This document shows, in pieces, positions 26,429 to 38,400 of a stretch of DNA of 64,000 bases. A program made the translations under genes and the position numbers. The stretch's first letter is position 1. Every line of letters starts with the position of its first letter. The DNA comes from Volvariella volvacea V23 (Eukaryota > Basidiomycota > Agaricomycetes > Agaricales > Pluteaceae): the NCBI GenBank assembly GCA_000349905.1, contig KB722738.1, forward strand, positions 1,111,551 to 1,175,550, written 5' to 3'. A model generated the notes under the pieces. The model was not told the origin of the DNA and did not search any database. It saw nothing but the letters and a program-made list of their open reading frames with translations.

Positions 26429-29400
26429 CTATGACCATCCAGAAGTGCCTTGCCACCCTCCAGCATTCATCATTGGTGGTGGCCGTGGGTTTACGCCTGG
26501 AGGGACGTTAACCGGGGGTTGGGGTGGGTATCCGGAAGGTGGTCTATGCGATGGTGTCTGATAGCCGTAGGGCGTTTGTGGGGGCATGCCATAGGCACTG
26601 GATGGAGCAGGTCCGGGATAACGGGCCGGTGTTCTGCCACCATACGGGTTGGGAGTCTGCCCAATTCTTCGTACAGACGCTTGACCTGGAGTTGCACCTC
26701 CTGGTGCAGGTCGGGCTGGGGTTCTAGCACCAGCACCGAAAGGGGTTTTCCCGCCAGCAGCATTGGCCAAATTTTGGGATTCATGAAGATGGCTGAGGGG
26801 AAGGGCGTGAATACCTTGAAGAACTGGGGAGGCGTTGTACTTACCGAACTTTGAATGCATCACACAGCTCTGGAACCCCAACCGCAGCCGCGTCAAAGAG
26901 GTAATACGCTTCAGGGGCTACTCGCACGGGCTAGAAGCAAGTTAGGATACAATCTTCCGCGACTATAAGCCAACGTACCCAAGTCTGGACCGATGAGTTT
27001 TTGTTCGCCAGGAAACATAAACTAAAGTGCCCAGGCTTCTTACGATTCAACGTAAAGCCATACATGCTCTTAGCTGGGTTAGCAGCCAAAAAGTTTTTGA
27101 GGAATAAATCTACGATTATGCAATAAGTTTCAATCAAGAACAATAGAAGCGCTGCTGACGAAGATCATCCTCTGTACCCGGCTTGAACTTGTCAGAAGCC
27201 ATAAGTTCCTCCACACGACGGGCCATGGCTTGCACATGATTAACAATCAATTCGTCAAGATCAGCGTATGTGTGATTGGCGTCAACGACGAGTTGCCCAC
27301 TGGTCGTCTGTCCTGTAGGATCGGGGTTGGGTTCGGTAACATCTATATGTTGATACAGCTTGTCATCAACTTTCCAGGTAACAGCCAAATGATTCAGACC
27401 CTTAGACGAGGGTCGAATGACGACGTCTCCGCGCTGCTGGTTTTCCAAATATGCCTCTGCTTGCGTAGTGTTAAAGTTATGGAAATTGGGGTGTTTGATA
27501 ACGCGTCGAGTCCTATTGACTTCTGCTTGCTTCTTCCTTGCCATCACCTCTTGATCCTTCTTATATCGAACATCATCCCATTCGATGTCGTGCCGTACGC
27601 GCCTGAAGAGGTCATCACCATTTGCGAGGTCAGATTGACGAGCCGAGAGCTCGACGAGAATGTTTTCGATGCTGTCACCCGGGAACTGGTGATCAATAAT
27701 GATACCCTGGATAGTTTGGCCCTTTGATACCACCTTGGCCGCGTCATTGTTTTCCCCATCTGCGATGTAACGTGCGTTGATAATCCCTTCAATACCAGAG
27801 TCCAGACGAACGACCGCAAAGTGACGCTTAGGGCGTAGGACAAGGCAGGACACAATAAGGCCGACACGTAATGTGCGCGGTGTCTCACCACTGAGCATAG
27901 TGAGGACTTCCCATGGTGTGGGCAGTACAAAAGGCTTTCGTTGCTCCATGAACGGTCTGAGTAACTCCTCACGGATGACGTTCAATGTATGCCGCTTCTG
28001 GTCGTTATTGGCTTCGTAGAGGCTGATCGCAAATTCATCGAGATTCAATTCAGCAAGTTTCCGTTCGTTATCAGGATCTTTGGCAAGCAACGAGACGACA
28101 TGGGAGGGGTGCTCGTCGTGGATGTCTTCTTCATCAAGCTCAAGAGCATCTGTTGCCATCTTGCGTGCTAATTCATAGTCCTCGGGATGGATTCGGGACT
28201 TGTCCAATGGGTCAGGCGAGGCATCCTCATCTTCGTACTGATGCTTAGACACCCTGTAATCTTCTGCTGTCGCTTGAGCTTGAGTGATTTTGAGGAAACT
28301 AGCGGCGTTGAGGAATATTTTGGTCGTTAGCAGGCCATTTCGAATGAATTGGTCCCGATTGGTTAGTGTCCCTCCCTAGGAGTGATTAATTACGGGCGTG
28401 GAGAAAAAGTAAAGATATATACCAGTCCTCCAATCTTTTTCACTAGTGCCTGGGCTTTCCGTGGTCCTAGTCCGCACACAAATGGAAGAAGATGACGGTA
28501 ATATGAATTTGTAACTGTCCGGTTGATGTCCACTCCCACAGCATTAGTAACATCGACCAGAACACGTTCAAATGCCACCAAGAGCTTCTCCTTTGGCACC
28601 TATACAACACGTAACGTAAGCGATTAGAGTAATAAAATCAAGAAAGGACACACGAGATGTTGGTCATCTTCTTCAAATGTAACAGCAGCAATATCAGCAC
28701 CCAGTGCTGCGTATTCGTTCAATGGACTCTGGACGTATCGGGCCAAACCCAAACAATACTTCTCAATAGGCGATAGTGTACTGTACTCATCCATGTCACG
28801 TTCGCTGTGTTGATAAATACGCGCGACATCATCAAACACCTGGATGACGGGGATATCAAAAATTGGCTGAAGCGGAGGGTCATTGGGCCCCGGTTCTCGA
28901 CGCTTCTCATGCCCGTCTCGCAGCAGTTCCTTGACACGTTGAATGAGTTTAGTGGTTGCCATGCTGAAGCCACCGATTACGACGACGTCGGGTTTCCGTT
29001 TCTTCAACAAGTCAATAAACTCATCCACCGTTTCCGTGTCGTGGAGATTGTCCATTTTTGTGCATTCTCGGAGCTCTCCGTTTTCATCCAGGAGGACAAG
29101 AGTGATAACATCTTTTTGAGGGTCACCCTTGCCCCACGAAGCTGAAAGCACGGTTGGGACATCACCGTAACGCATATGGTCGGTTTTAAAAGGTGCAGCA
29201 TCGATGCGCTGTAGATAATTGATATGAGAACCAATATAACAATGTTGAGTGTATACACGGACCTTGCGTAAGTGCTCAGCACATTGCGTCGCCAAATAAT
29301 CCTCCACCTCCTCGCGCAAGTACTCCCAAGTCCATTTTACACCGGCTGGTAGAAGATGTTGCTCCAGGACCTCCTGCACGACTCGCATACGTTCTTCATT

Positions 29401-31670
29401 CCAAGCTCTTGCAGAGTCGCTGAAAGCATCCGAGGCGAAGGCATCTGTCAATCGGCGCTCAAACTGCGTCTTTGAATCAGAGGGCAGAAATATGGAGACC
29501 GTGACCAAATGCTCAGACTCGGCAGTGAGAATGTTTAGGAATTGTGATGTCTCTAACATATCCTTGATTGACTTGTTGTATAGGTATTTGAAATTCTGAA
29601 TCAATCGTAAGTGCATGTGTTTGCAGAGAGTGCCTATGCCTTACAAAGTATGGATGATGTTCGTCAATCTTCGCAATGCCTCGTTCAGTTGGCTGAACCG
29701 ATATCTGAGCTTCCTCCTTGAAAAGCTTGCGCATCTCGTTTCTCAGTAAAGGATCCTTCCCAAGCTCCGTAGCAATTATGAGTCTGGCACGTGCTAGCAA
29801 CTCCTCCGGAGTTATTCGACTTCCGTCTGTACTAACGAATTGCTCGGCATAAGCTATGGGGTTGAGATCCAGGTCCTCGACAAAATGATCATGTGTCCCA
29901 CGCAAGAAGTTGATCACGACTTGATGGGGTTGTATGCCAAAACCCTAAACAAGAAGGATAATTAGCACCGAACCACGGAGGTAGACCTAACGCACTTGTG
30001 CTAATCGGGATACAATACTCTTCTTTGCTAGTTCATATGCCGAGACTCGACTAGGCATCTTGCGTCGCTTGGTTGTATCCATTTCGTCGTCATGGAACTG
30101 AAAGCTGGCCTCCTCTTGTTTCTTATCCTTGTACCGCAAGGCCAACCACTCTGTCGTATCAGAGACCACTTCAACACTATCGATCTGTGGAAGTATCTCC
30201 ATTTCATAATATTCGTCCGTTACCCCATACTTTGGGTAGGTGGCATGAAGTACCCGCTTGCGTTCGAGTAATGCACGGTACTTCTGCCCTAATGTATATA
30301 TCTTCCAAAGCTCGGCAGAGTTAAGGAGTTCGAAGCGGGATCGGATATCCATAGGGTCGAATCTGCAAAGGTAATCTCTTTTGTTGGCCCACACATAGGG
30401 AACCTCATACTCCTCAACAAATAGAAACCGTAGCGCTTGAGTTACAGACATGACAAGGTCCCCTTTGTAGTGCTGGTATTGGCCTTCCACTGTGAAAAAT
30501 TCCCGGGTCTTCCGCGGAGATAATCGTGTTGTCACCCACATCGCTGCCTCGTTGAGGTGCTCTTCAGTGAAGGGACTTTGCACTGACAACGTAGCGGAAT
30601 CCGACAGAGAGGAAGTCGCAAGTTGCATCCGTTCTGGCATATCTTGAGCACGAATAAGGTCGTCATCTTCTGTCAAGAACCGTTTCCGAATTTCTGATGG
30701 CTCGAATACCTGAAATTCATAAGCACCTCAGCCCCTCACAATCGAAAAAGGAGGCACACCTCTGAATAGGACATTTCAGGCTTGGATTGCTCCATTTCCT
30801 GGTCGAGCTCCTCGTCACCAACCAGCGCCCAATCGTAGTCATGACCGTCACCAAAAACTTCATGCAATTCGTCCCACGCACTGAGTCGTAGTCAGGACGC
30901 CTACTCCTACTAATGAAAATGGAAGCGAAAACGTACCTCGCATCAATACCCGTTAGTTCCGGAGGAAGTCCACGAGCTTTTCGCATCTGCCTTTCCTTTT
31001 TGCGGCGTTCTTGACGTTCTTCTTCATTCATAGCAGCCTCTTCCTCCGCGTCCTCATACTCAATAAAATCCTCCATGTCTTCTGCATCCTCGTCATAATC
31101 CTCTCGCCCACGATCGTCATCCCAAATTTTTTGGATGTCATGGTCGCGACCTTGGTCGTCATGATCTAAGTCTTCATCTGACGACTCTATAACCCGCCGC
31201 TTGGAAGACGACGCTACAGGGGATTCCGAACCGCGACTTCCCAGGCGTCTTAGTCGTTTGTTCTTCTTGATTGGCATGCCTGTATTTTCTGCTAGAAGCT
31301 CCAAATCGTCTTCTTCTAAGCCCTCCTCCTCCTCTCCTAACCAACGACAAAATCTTTATTCAGCATCAATTTAGTACCGGATGAGAGGAGACCTACGACG
31401 ATGGTTCCGCTTTCGACGCTTTCGACGCTTCCGGCGTTCCTCCTCTTCCTCATCCTCTTCATCCTCCTCTTCGTCTTCAACAATGAAACCTTCCCTTATC
31501 GCCTTTGCCTCTTCTTCATCATCCTCCCCTTCCTCCGAACTATCATCGGTGAGCATATTCGGTCTGACTTCTTCGCCTTCACCATCTTCCTCCTGCCCCG
31601 AGCCATTCATTGGGTCATCCTCGGGCTCGGTAGAAATAGGAACATTTTCGTCGGGAATGGGGGACGACAT
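26429..31670 (-). CDS. SPT6: Transcription elongation factor Spt6
   Basis: Histone chaperone and elongation factor travelling with RNA polymerase II. Eleven exons (31670-31397, 31336-30937, 30880-30760, 30709-29996, 29944-29645, 29595-28654, 28599-28423, 28375-27160, 27109-26979, 26930-26845, 26792-26429) sum to 1,574 residues in frame. Order: very acidic N-terminus with basic KRRKRRKR; the Spn1-binding-like segment SAWDELHEVFGDGHDYDWAL; core helices; YqgF-like RNase H fold (PDVVVIGGFSM); helix-hairpin-helix LPFVCGLGPRKAQALVKKIG; S1 domain GLIVSCLVLRPKRHFAVVRL; tandem SH2 with HPNFHNFNTTQAEAYL, GDVVIRPSSKG and AANPAKSMYGFTLNRKKPG. The tail is Gly/Pro/Arg-rich with repeated TPAR and TPNPYGG motifs. 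ATGs of Spt6 and the deaminase are 125 bp apart. Confidence 0.96.
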
Positions 31671-31795
31671 TGTGAGGCGTGAAAGTGGAAGGTGTTCAAG
31701 AACCAAAGTTTCTGGCCACCGCGATTAACTAAGCGTGACCATTCAGAGTCAACGTGACGGTCCACAATAGCTGTCACGCATTTCTGATCAGCGAG

Positions 31796-32375
31796 ATGGC
31801 ATCTGGTGAGTTGCAGGGCTCCTTATTGAACACACTCTCAAGTCCATTTGCTAGGCCCAGATTTTGACTTCATCCGTCTAGCTTTGGAGGAAGCCGCGAA
31901 GTGTGAACCTGTTTCTACGGCTTTTTGCGTTGGCTGTGTACTTGCTGTTCCTTGGCCTTTGGAAGGGGGGAGGATGATACCTCTATCTACCGGATATTCC
32001 AGGGAACTACCTGGTAACACACACGCAGAGGCCAACGCTCTGGCAAAGGCACGCCAGGCTTCGGTGACCCAGCTTGCTGAACTCTTTCCATCTAATAAGC
32101 CCGTCGATCTGGATACACTGCTTCAATACAGCACCGTTTACACCACTTTAGAACCTTGTTCCGTAAGAACATCAGGGTTGGCACCCTGCGCAGACGGCCT
32201 CATTGCAGCCAAAGTCAAGCGTTGTGTAATAGGAGTTGGGGAGCCTGCCGACTTTGTCAAATGCGAAGGTGCTCAGAAGTTGATTGGTGCGGGGATTGAG
32301 GTGATCTGGCTTTCGGGATTAGAAGAAGAGTGTTTGAAAGCAGCCCGCCGTGGACATGAAACTCTTTCTAATTAA
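31796..32375 (+). CDS. Cytidine-deaminase-fold enzyme, Rib2/RibD-like pyrimidine deaminase
   Basis: Exons 31796-31805 (10 nt) and 31855-32375 give 176 residues. The zinc site is visible: GNTHAEANAL supplies His and the catalytic Glu, and TTLEPCSVRTSGLAPCADG supplies two Cys. The rest, with VKRCVIGVGEPADFVKCEGAQKLIGAGIEVIWL, resembles the deaminase domain that converts the 2,5-diamino-pyrimidinone in riboflavin synthesis (fungal Rib2 C-terminal domain, bacterial RibD). No reductase or pseudouridine-synthase-like domain is fused, so it is a stand-alone deaminase. Another dCMP/tRNA-type deaminase role cannot be excluded. Its stop lies 41 bp from the stop of the convergent NRPS gene. Confidence 0.8.
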
Positions 32376-32416
32376 TTTATCTAGTCATCACACCGGAATC
32401 ACACCCGTAAAACACA

Positions 32417-35400
32417 TCAGGCGCTAGGAATAATCAATGCTTCCTGGACAACCCTCGCCCACCTATCAGCCAAGTCTGCTGCCTGATCCGCATTAAGGAA
32501 ATGTGCGGCACTATCTATGGAGATTAAGATAGAATCTTCGTCACTCACAACCGCCATGTCAACAAGGATATCATCCTAGGTGCCAGATTCAGTTGCGTCG
32601 CAATGCTTGGGATAAATCATTTACGGACCTGGATGAGCTCGCTAATCGCCGAACGTCGTTGCTCTAGTGAATCTTCCAATAGTTTTGGAGGGTCGGTGGG
32701 GACTATATAGGGCATCTTTATAACGCTTGATGATTAAATAGAGATAGGATATAGACACGCAAACTTACATCGAGAAGCTCGAATATATTGTTAGCTTTGT
32801 CACTCGAAATGTCTGGCGCCACCTTGACAATGTTTATGAAGACGTTACACAATGGTTGCTTCCCTGCACCCGACCATTCGTGAACCCGTTCTAAATCGCT
32901 GTACTCAACAACTGCAGAGCGGTCTCTCAGGTTGGCCTGAATCTGGGTAGCTAAAGCGATGACGTCTCTAGAGCCGCTAGCAGGCACATATACAGGCAGA
33001 ATGTTGATGCAGGGAACTGCCAGCTTTGCGATGTCGTCAATATCTGCTGCTCTTCCGCTATGCCATATCCCAAATACAATGTCGTCCGAGGAGGATTGTT
33101 CCGCTTGTATCTTGCTCCAGGCAGCGAGAAGTACCGCCTGAAGTGACAACTGAAGATCATGTGCCCTTTTCTCAAACAACGCTGCTTGGTTAATGGCTCT
33201 CTTGTTTGTATATATCGTCCTTGCAAGGGTGGGTCCACTTTCTGACAAGGCGGGATAAAGTGGCGGAGTACGAGAAGATGGGAAAGCAGACTTCCAATAC
33301 CGCTGTTGTTCTTGAACAGCGGTTCCATCGTGGGCTGCGGCCAGTAGCGTATCCAATTTGTTCAATGCAATGGGCGGTTTCCCGTGGTATAGGTTTACTA
33401 GATCCTGAACGATTAGTTGCAAGCTCCAGGCGTCGTATTGAAAGTGGTGTAAGCGAATGAGCAGGTAAGATTGGTCGAGCGAGGAAAGCAGAAGGGCCTT
33501 CGTTGGGGGTATTTTGTACGAGTATGGACTTCGAACCAACGCAATTAACTTTTCCTTTACTAGATCAGCAGTGACCGACTCCTGCTCCTCTTGCAACCAA
33601 AACTCAACGCCTGAGGATCGGAGGACTACCAGACGCGGTTCCCGAACTTGACCAGCCGAAACGAAGGTTGATCGCAGGATAGCGTGTTGTTTGACGAGAG
33701 CGGTCCAAGCATTTTGTAGGCGCTTTATATCAACACCTGCACCCAGCTTGTACGCGAATGCATGTTGGAATCGTGTCCTTTCGCTTCGTTCCCAAGCTCC
33801 AATCAGCCACTTCATACCGGAACTAAGCGGAAATACGCTTTCAATTTGATCTGCGGCTTCCCCGAATTGCGACAGAATGTTTGCCCGTTCGGGTTCTGAC
33901 AGAACCAAAGTTGCTCTGCTAGCAAGGGATTTATTGCTTTCGCCAGTTTCCTTGACCGCGAGGATCAAATCTGCGACAGTGCTACACCGCACAACTTCAC
34001 TAGCCAGAATCTTCAACTTGGCATTCCTGCACTTGGCCACAATCTGGATTGCTGTAATGGAATCCACCCCCAGCGCAGCCAGAGGAGCGTTTAGGGTGAT
34101 TTTATCGGTTGGTATGTTTGTAGCAGAGGACAGGATTGATCGGATAACCGAAGCTCGGTGCTCGGGAATAGGCAGAGGTGATGAGGCAGAAGGTAGCGTA
34201 TCAACTGGCGTCAAGGATTCGAAAGATGAGATATCGAGGAACTGTGACGGGACACCTTCAGCAGACGACAGCATGACTCTGAGAACCTCTTCAAAACGCC
34301 GCACGAATGACTCCAGTTCTTCCAGATCAAGGTGGTCACTCCGGCAGGCTATTTGAACAAGAAATCCGTTTTCGCGTTGGTGCAACTCAATATTGATAGG
34401 ATACTAAAACACGATTGAGCATCGGAATCGAGCGCAGGTGATACTTTAACCTACCTGTACTTCAGGCGCCCCATCTTCAACATCATCCCACCCCCATAAG
34501 GATTTTTTCTCCTCTTCCACCTCGATAGATGGCTGGAACAAGAAGAGACAATCCCAGAGCCGCGAAACTCCCAACTCGCGTTGTATTGATCTCAATGCTG
34601 CATGGTGCCAGGGTAAAGCCGAGACGTTGTGTTGGTGGATCTCCCTAAGCAATTCGAGGTTACTCAGCTCCCGCCGCAGTTGAATACGACAAGGAATGGT
34701 GTTCTAAGATGGTATTAAACTTTCGTTGGAAAAACATGGTACTTGTGATCTCACCAACACCGGTCCAATAACATCTTCGGCATTTGGTAAACTTCTACCA
34801 GAAACTGTATGACCAAAGACAATGTCGATAGACTTTGTTAAACTCGCTAGAGTATAAGCTAGCGCGGCTTGTCCGAGGCACTGTGCAGTAACAGAAGCCG
34901 CTTTCAGCATGTTATTGACGTGTGAAGAATCCAGTAAGATTTCCTTAGAAATCGAGTGTGAAAGTGTAGATACTTTCGTATCAGACTTCGTGGGGAGTAA
35001 TCGTGGTTGGTATCCTTTCAAATAACCAACCCAGAATGATGTGCCTTTTTCCTCTTGATACAGGAAGTGTTTCACCAAATCAGCGAATTGTGTAGACGGA
35101 TAGGGGGATGCGCCACGATATACTGTGAAAGTCAAGTCGACTAACTTTCTAACGGAGAGGCCATCGTAGAGAGCATGGTGCATAACTACGACGAGTCGCG
35201 GGGGAAGATCAATAGAATCGGGCTTGAACAATCGGAGCCAAATCGGAGGTGTCCTGAAAATCTCTTCGTCAAGCGATTGGACTGAGGTTAAGAAGGCCCG
35301 CAATTTAGCATTGAAGTCTTCCATTGATTGAAATGACGCCTCGGACCACTTTAGACTGGCTTCGGAGTGAACGATCTGTACCCAGGCCCCAAGGGAGTGA

Positions 35401-38400
35401 AGGAAATGAAAAGTCGTCCGTAAAATGGAAAGCATCTCAACCGTTTGGTGCCAGGCATCCTTAAGTCTCTCGTAGTTTATCCCAGTAGACATACGGATAG
35501 GGAAGCCATGCACATAGAGCGTTCCTCGCGAGTTGACAGTCTAATGAACGACATATAATTTTGTTGAAGCCAATATCGTGGCGAGTACTTACGTGAGTAA
35601 GCATACCCGTTTGCAAGGATGTAGTTGGATAAATTGTAACTTCGTCATCTGGAGTAAACTTGAGCGATGCCAGGTCGATATTTTGTTGAATTTGGTCGAG
35701 CTTCCTTCGCAATATCAACTCCTCGCCAGCGGGTGCTTGCAGGTCGTCTGTTAATTGGGTTCGCGTGGAGATGTGAGCAGCCAGGAGTGGGATAGTATGA
35801 TAGCGCATCAGATCCACTGCACTGAGTTGATAACCCGCCTTTTTCAGTTGCTTCGCTAAGCCAACCGATTTAATAGAGTCCAAGCCCATGGAGATGAATG
35901 ATGTAGCATCGGTGAAGAGGCGACTGTCAACGAGAAGGAAATTTGAAATAGCAGCTCGAAGGTCATTCGCCAAGGCAACGGGATAGGCAGTCGAACTGGA
36001 GATATGGAGTTGATCAGGTTCGTTTGGTTGTGTAAGGATCGGCGAAGTTATCTGGTCAGTCGATCTGTCAAGGTCTCCCAAATCAAGTTTTCCTTCTTTC
36101 CCAATATCCAAGACGCGACCCTCGAAGTTAATGAGGAAGTCACGGATAGAGGCATCTTCGAAGCAACCCTGGATCCAAGCAGCTTGTATGCATAATGAGT
36201 CGCTCTCCGGATCAAGAACGGCTTCCGCGGCTAGAGGGAACTAATGGGGTGTTACCCTGTCAATTTCTTGATAATGACAGAAAGGCACTCACATCTGCTG
36301 CTGGTGGCTCACTTTCTACAATATCCCATATTCGAGTCTGAATCTTCGACTTTATTGAGACAGAAAACATAAGATCGAAGATACTCCGACCGGGCCTAAT
36401 CCAACTCTGAATACGTCCCAAGGGTGTGTGCTCATGTTCGACCATCGCTGAGATGTCTCTTTGGATCATTGTAAGAGCATCGCTGGAATCGCGGAAATTT
36501 ACGCGGAAAGGTAGAACGGCAATCATAGGAAGCAATGCATTATCGATATGCTCGACGGGGACCAAACGACCGGAACGGATAACCTATATAACCCTGGTGA
36601 ATGGATAGTCAGAACGAAAATGTGTTGGATAACCTACCCCAAAAGCGATATCAGCCCTCTTATATATATTCACCATAGCATATTCCGCAAAGGCCGAGGT
36701 CAACAGCGCTTGGACGGTAACCTGCTGCGAGCTAGCCAAGGCTTTGACCCGAGAAAGAGGAGCGATGAATTCGACTCTTGCCCGCCTGGTCCCTCCCCTC
36801 CCACTCTCCACGAACACATCTCCTAACCACTGGAAATCCTTGAAGTAAGCCTTCCAAAATTGCTCTCCATTCTCCAGCCCTCCATTATAAACATGTCGTA
36901 GGATCTCTACAGGGGACGGCTGGGGTCGTGGTTCTTCCATCATATATGCGCGTTCTACTTCGCTTGCCAAGATTGGAAGAGAAATTCCATCATAAAGGGC
37001 GTGGTGAATGGATAACACAATGGTGGCATCCACTGAGGATGTAAATGCAGATAAGCGCCAGGGTGGCGATTCTGAGAGCTTGCTATTGATGTCTTTCGAA
37101 ACTATGTCGGCACGGTAGGACATGAACCATTCTGGAGTCACTTGATCAGGTGGTGCATGTTCCTCTTGCCATGGGAGGGGGACGGAATTAGGAGCGAGCA
37201 CCACTTGAGTAAGCGCTCTCCCAAAATTAAAGACCGTTCTAAGAAGCGAGTGAGCATCATGATGAGGAGAAAGAGAACTATACTTTACCTCAGCGCCGGC
37301 GTATTTTGCACCACCGTTTCCCATGCACCTCGTATCTTCTCCAGTGAGACGCCCTGCTTGGTGCGTAGCACAAGATGTTGAACGTAAAGCAGTTCGTCGG
37401 AAGAAGAGCGAAATAGAACACCCTCCTGAACTGTAAAAGGCGGGAGGAGGTGTTCAACAGGCACGTCCTTGAACATGCCGAGGACTTCAGGCAGCTGACG
37501 GGAGACGAATTCCGAGATAGTGTCACTATTGCTTGCAGCAGTTTTTGTGGATGCATTCAGTAATTCCGCGATTCCTGAAACGGTGGGGTTCTTCATCAAA
37601 GCGGTCACGGTTACCTGAACCCCAAATGTTGTTTTGAGATCAGCAGCAAATTGGGTAATGGTCAACGAGTCCATGCCGCATTCGTAAATGTTGGTTTGGG
37701 GGTGAAGAACTGTGACAGGGATTGATACATGACGCTTCAAAACGGAGAAAACATCTTGTTCGTGTTTCGTTGGTGCGCGATTATTACTTGATTCGCCATG
37801 ACCGTAGGAAAGGATGGTAGCCAAGACAGTCATGTCCAAACTGTTGAAGAATTTGACTAGCACCTTATCATCCGATTTACCATTTGAGCTCAACGGTAGC
37901 CAGCTGATTGGTAGTATATGGCTTGGGCGCATATAACTTGCAATTTCTGCTTCGCATATTCGCTTGATGGCTTCAAGAAGTCCCGAAGGTGGGTTGACAA
38001 TATAAGGTTGAGAAGATTTGCGAGTGGAAATGGAAACAGTGGAATCCCATGTCACGAACGATACGAGTTGCTCGGTGCCGATCTGTGGGTGTTTAGCTAG
38101 GACTGTGACAGCATCCAGAAATTCCGTTGGAGATGACGAGACCGCCTTGCGAACGATAGCGGAGATCCCTTCTGATTCAATACGAACGCCGCGTAGCTTG
38201 ATTTGGGTGTCTATACGACCGAGAATTTCGATGGTATTATCTGGCATCATTCCTAACGTCGCTCGGTTAACATAAGGTTATAATGGCGTTTGTACCGACT
38301 TACGGACTAGGTCTCCTGTCCGATAGGACCAGTCCTCAGGATTAGGCCATCTACAGAAAACCTTCTCGGTTAAGTCTGGGCGGCCATGATAGCCGCGACC

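Noticed and set aside
31381..31728. Plus-strand frame rich in Ser across the Spt6 5' end
   Set aside because: It is the complement of the acidic Spt6 N-terminus (Glu codons read as Ser/Leu) and has no features of its own.
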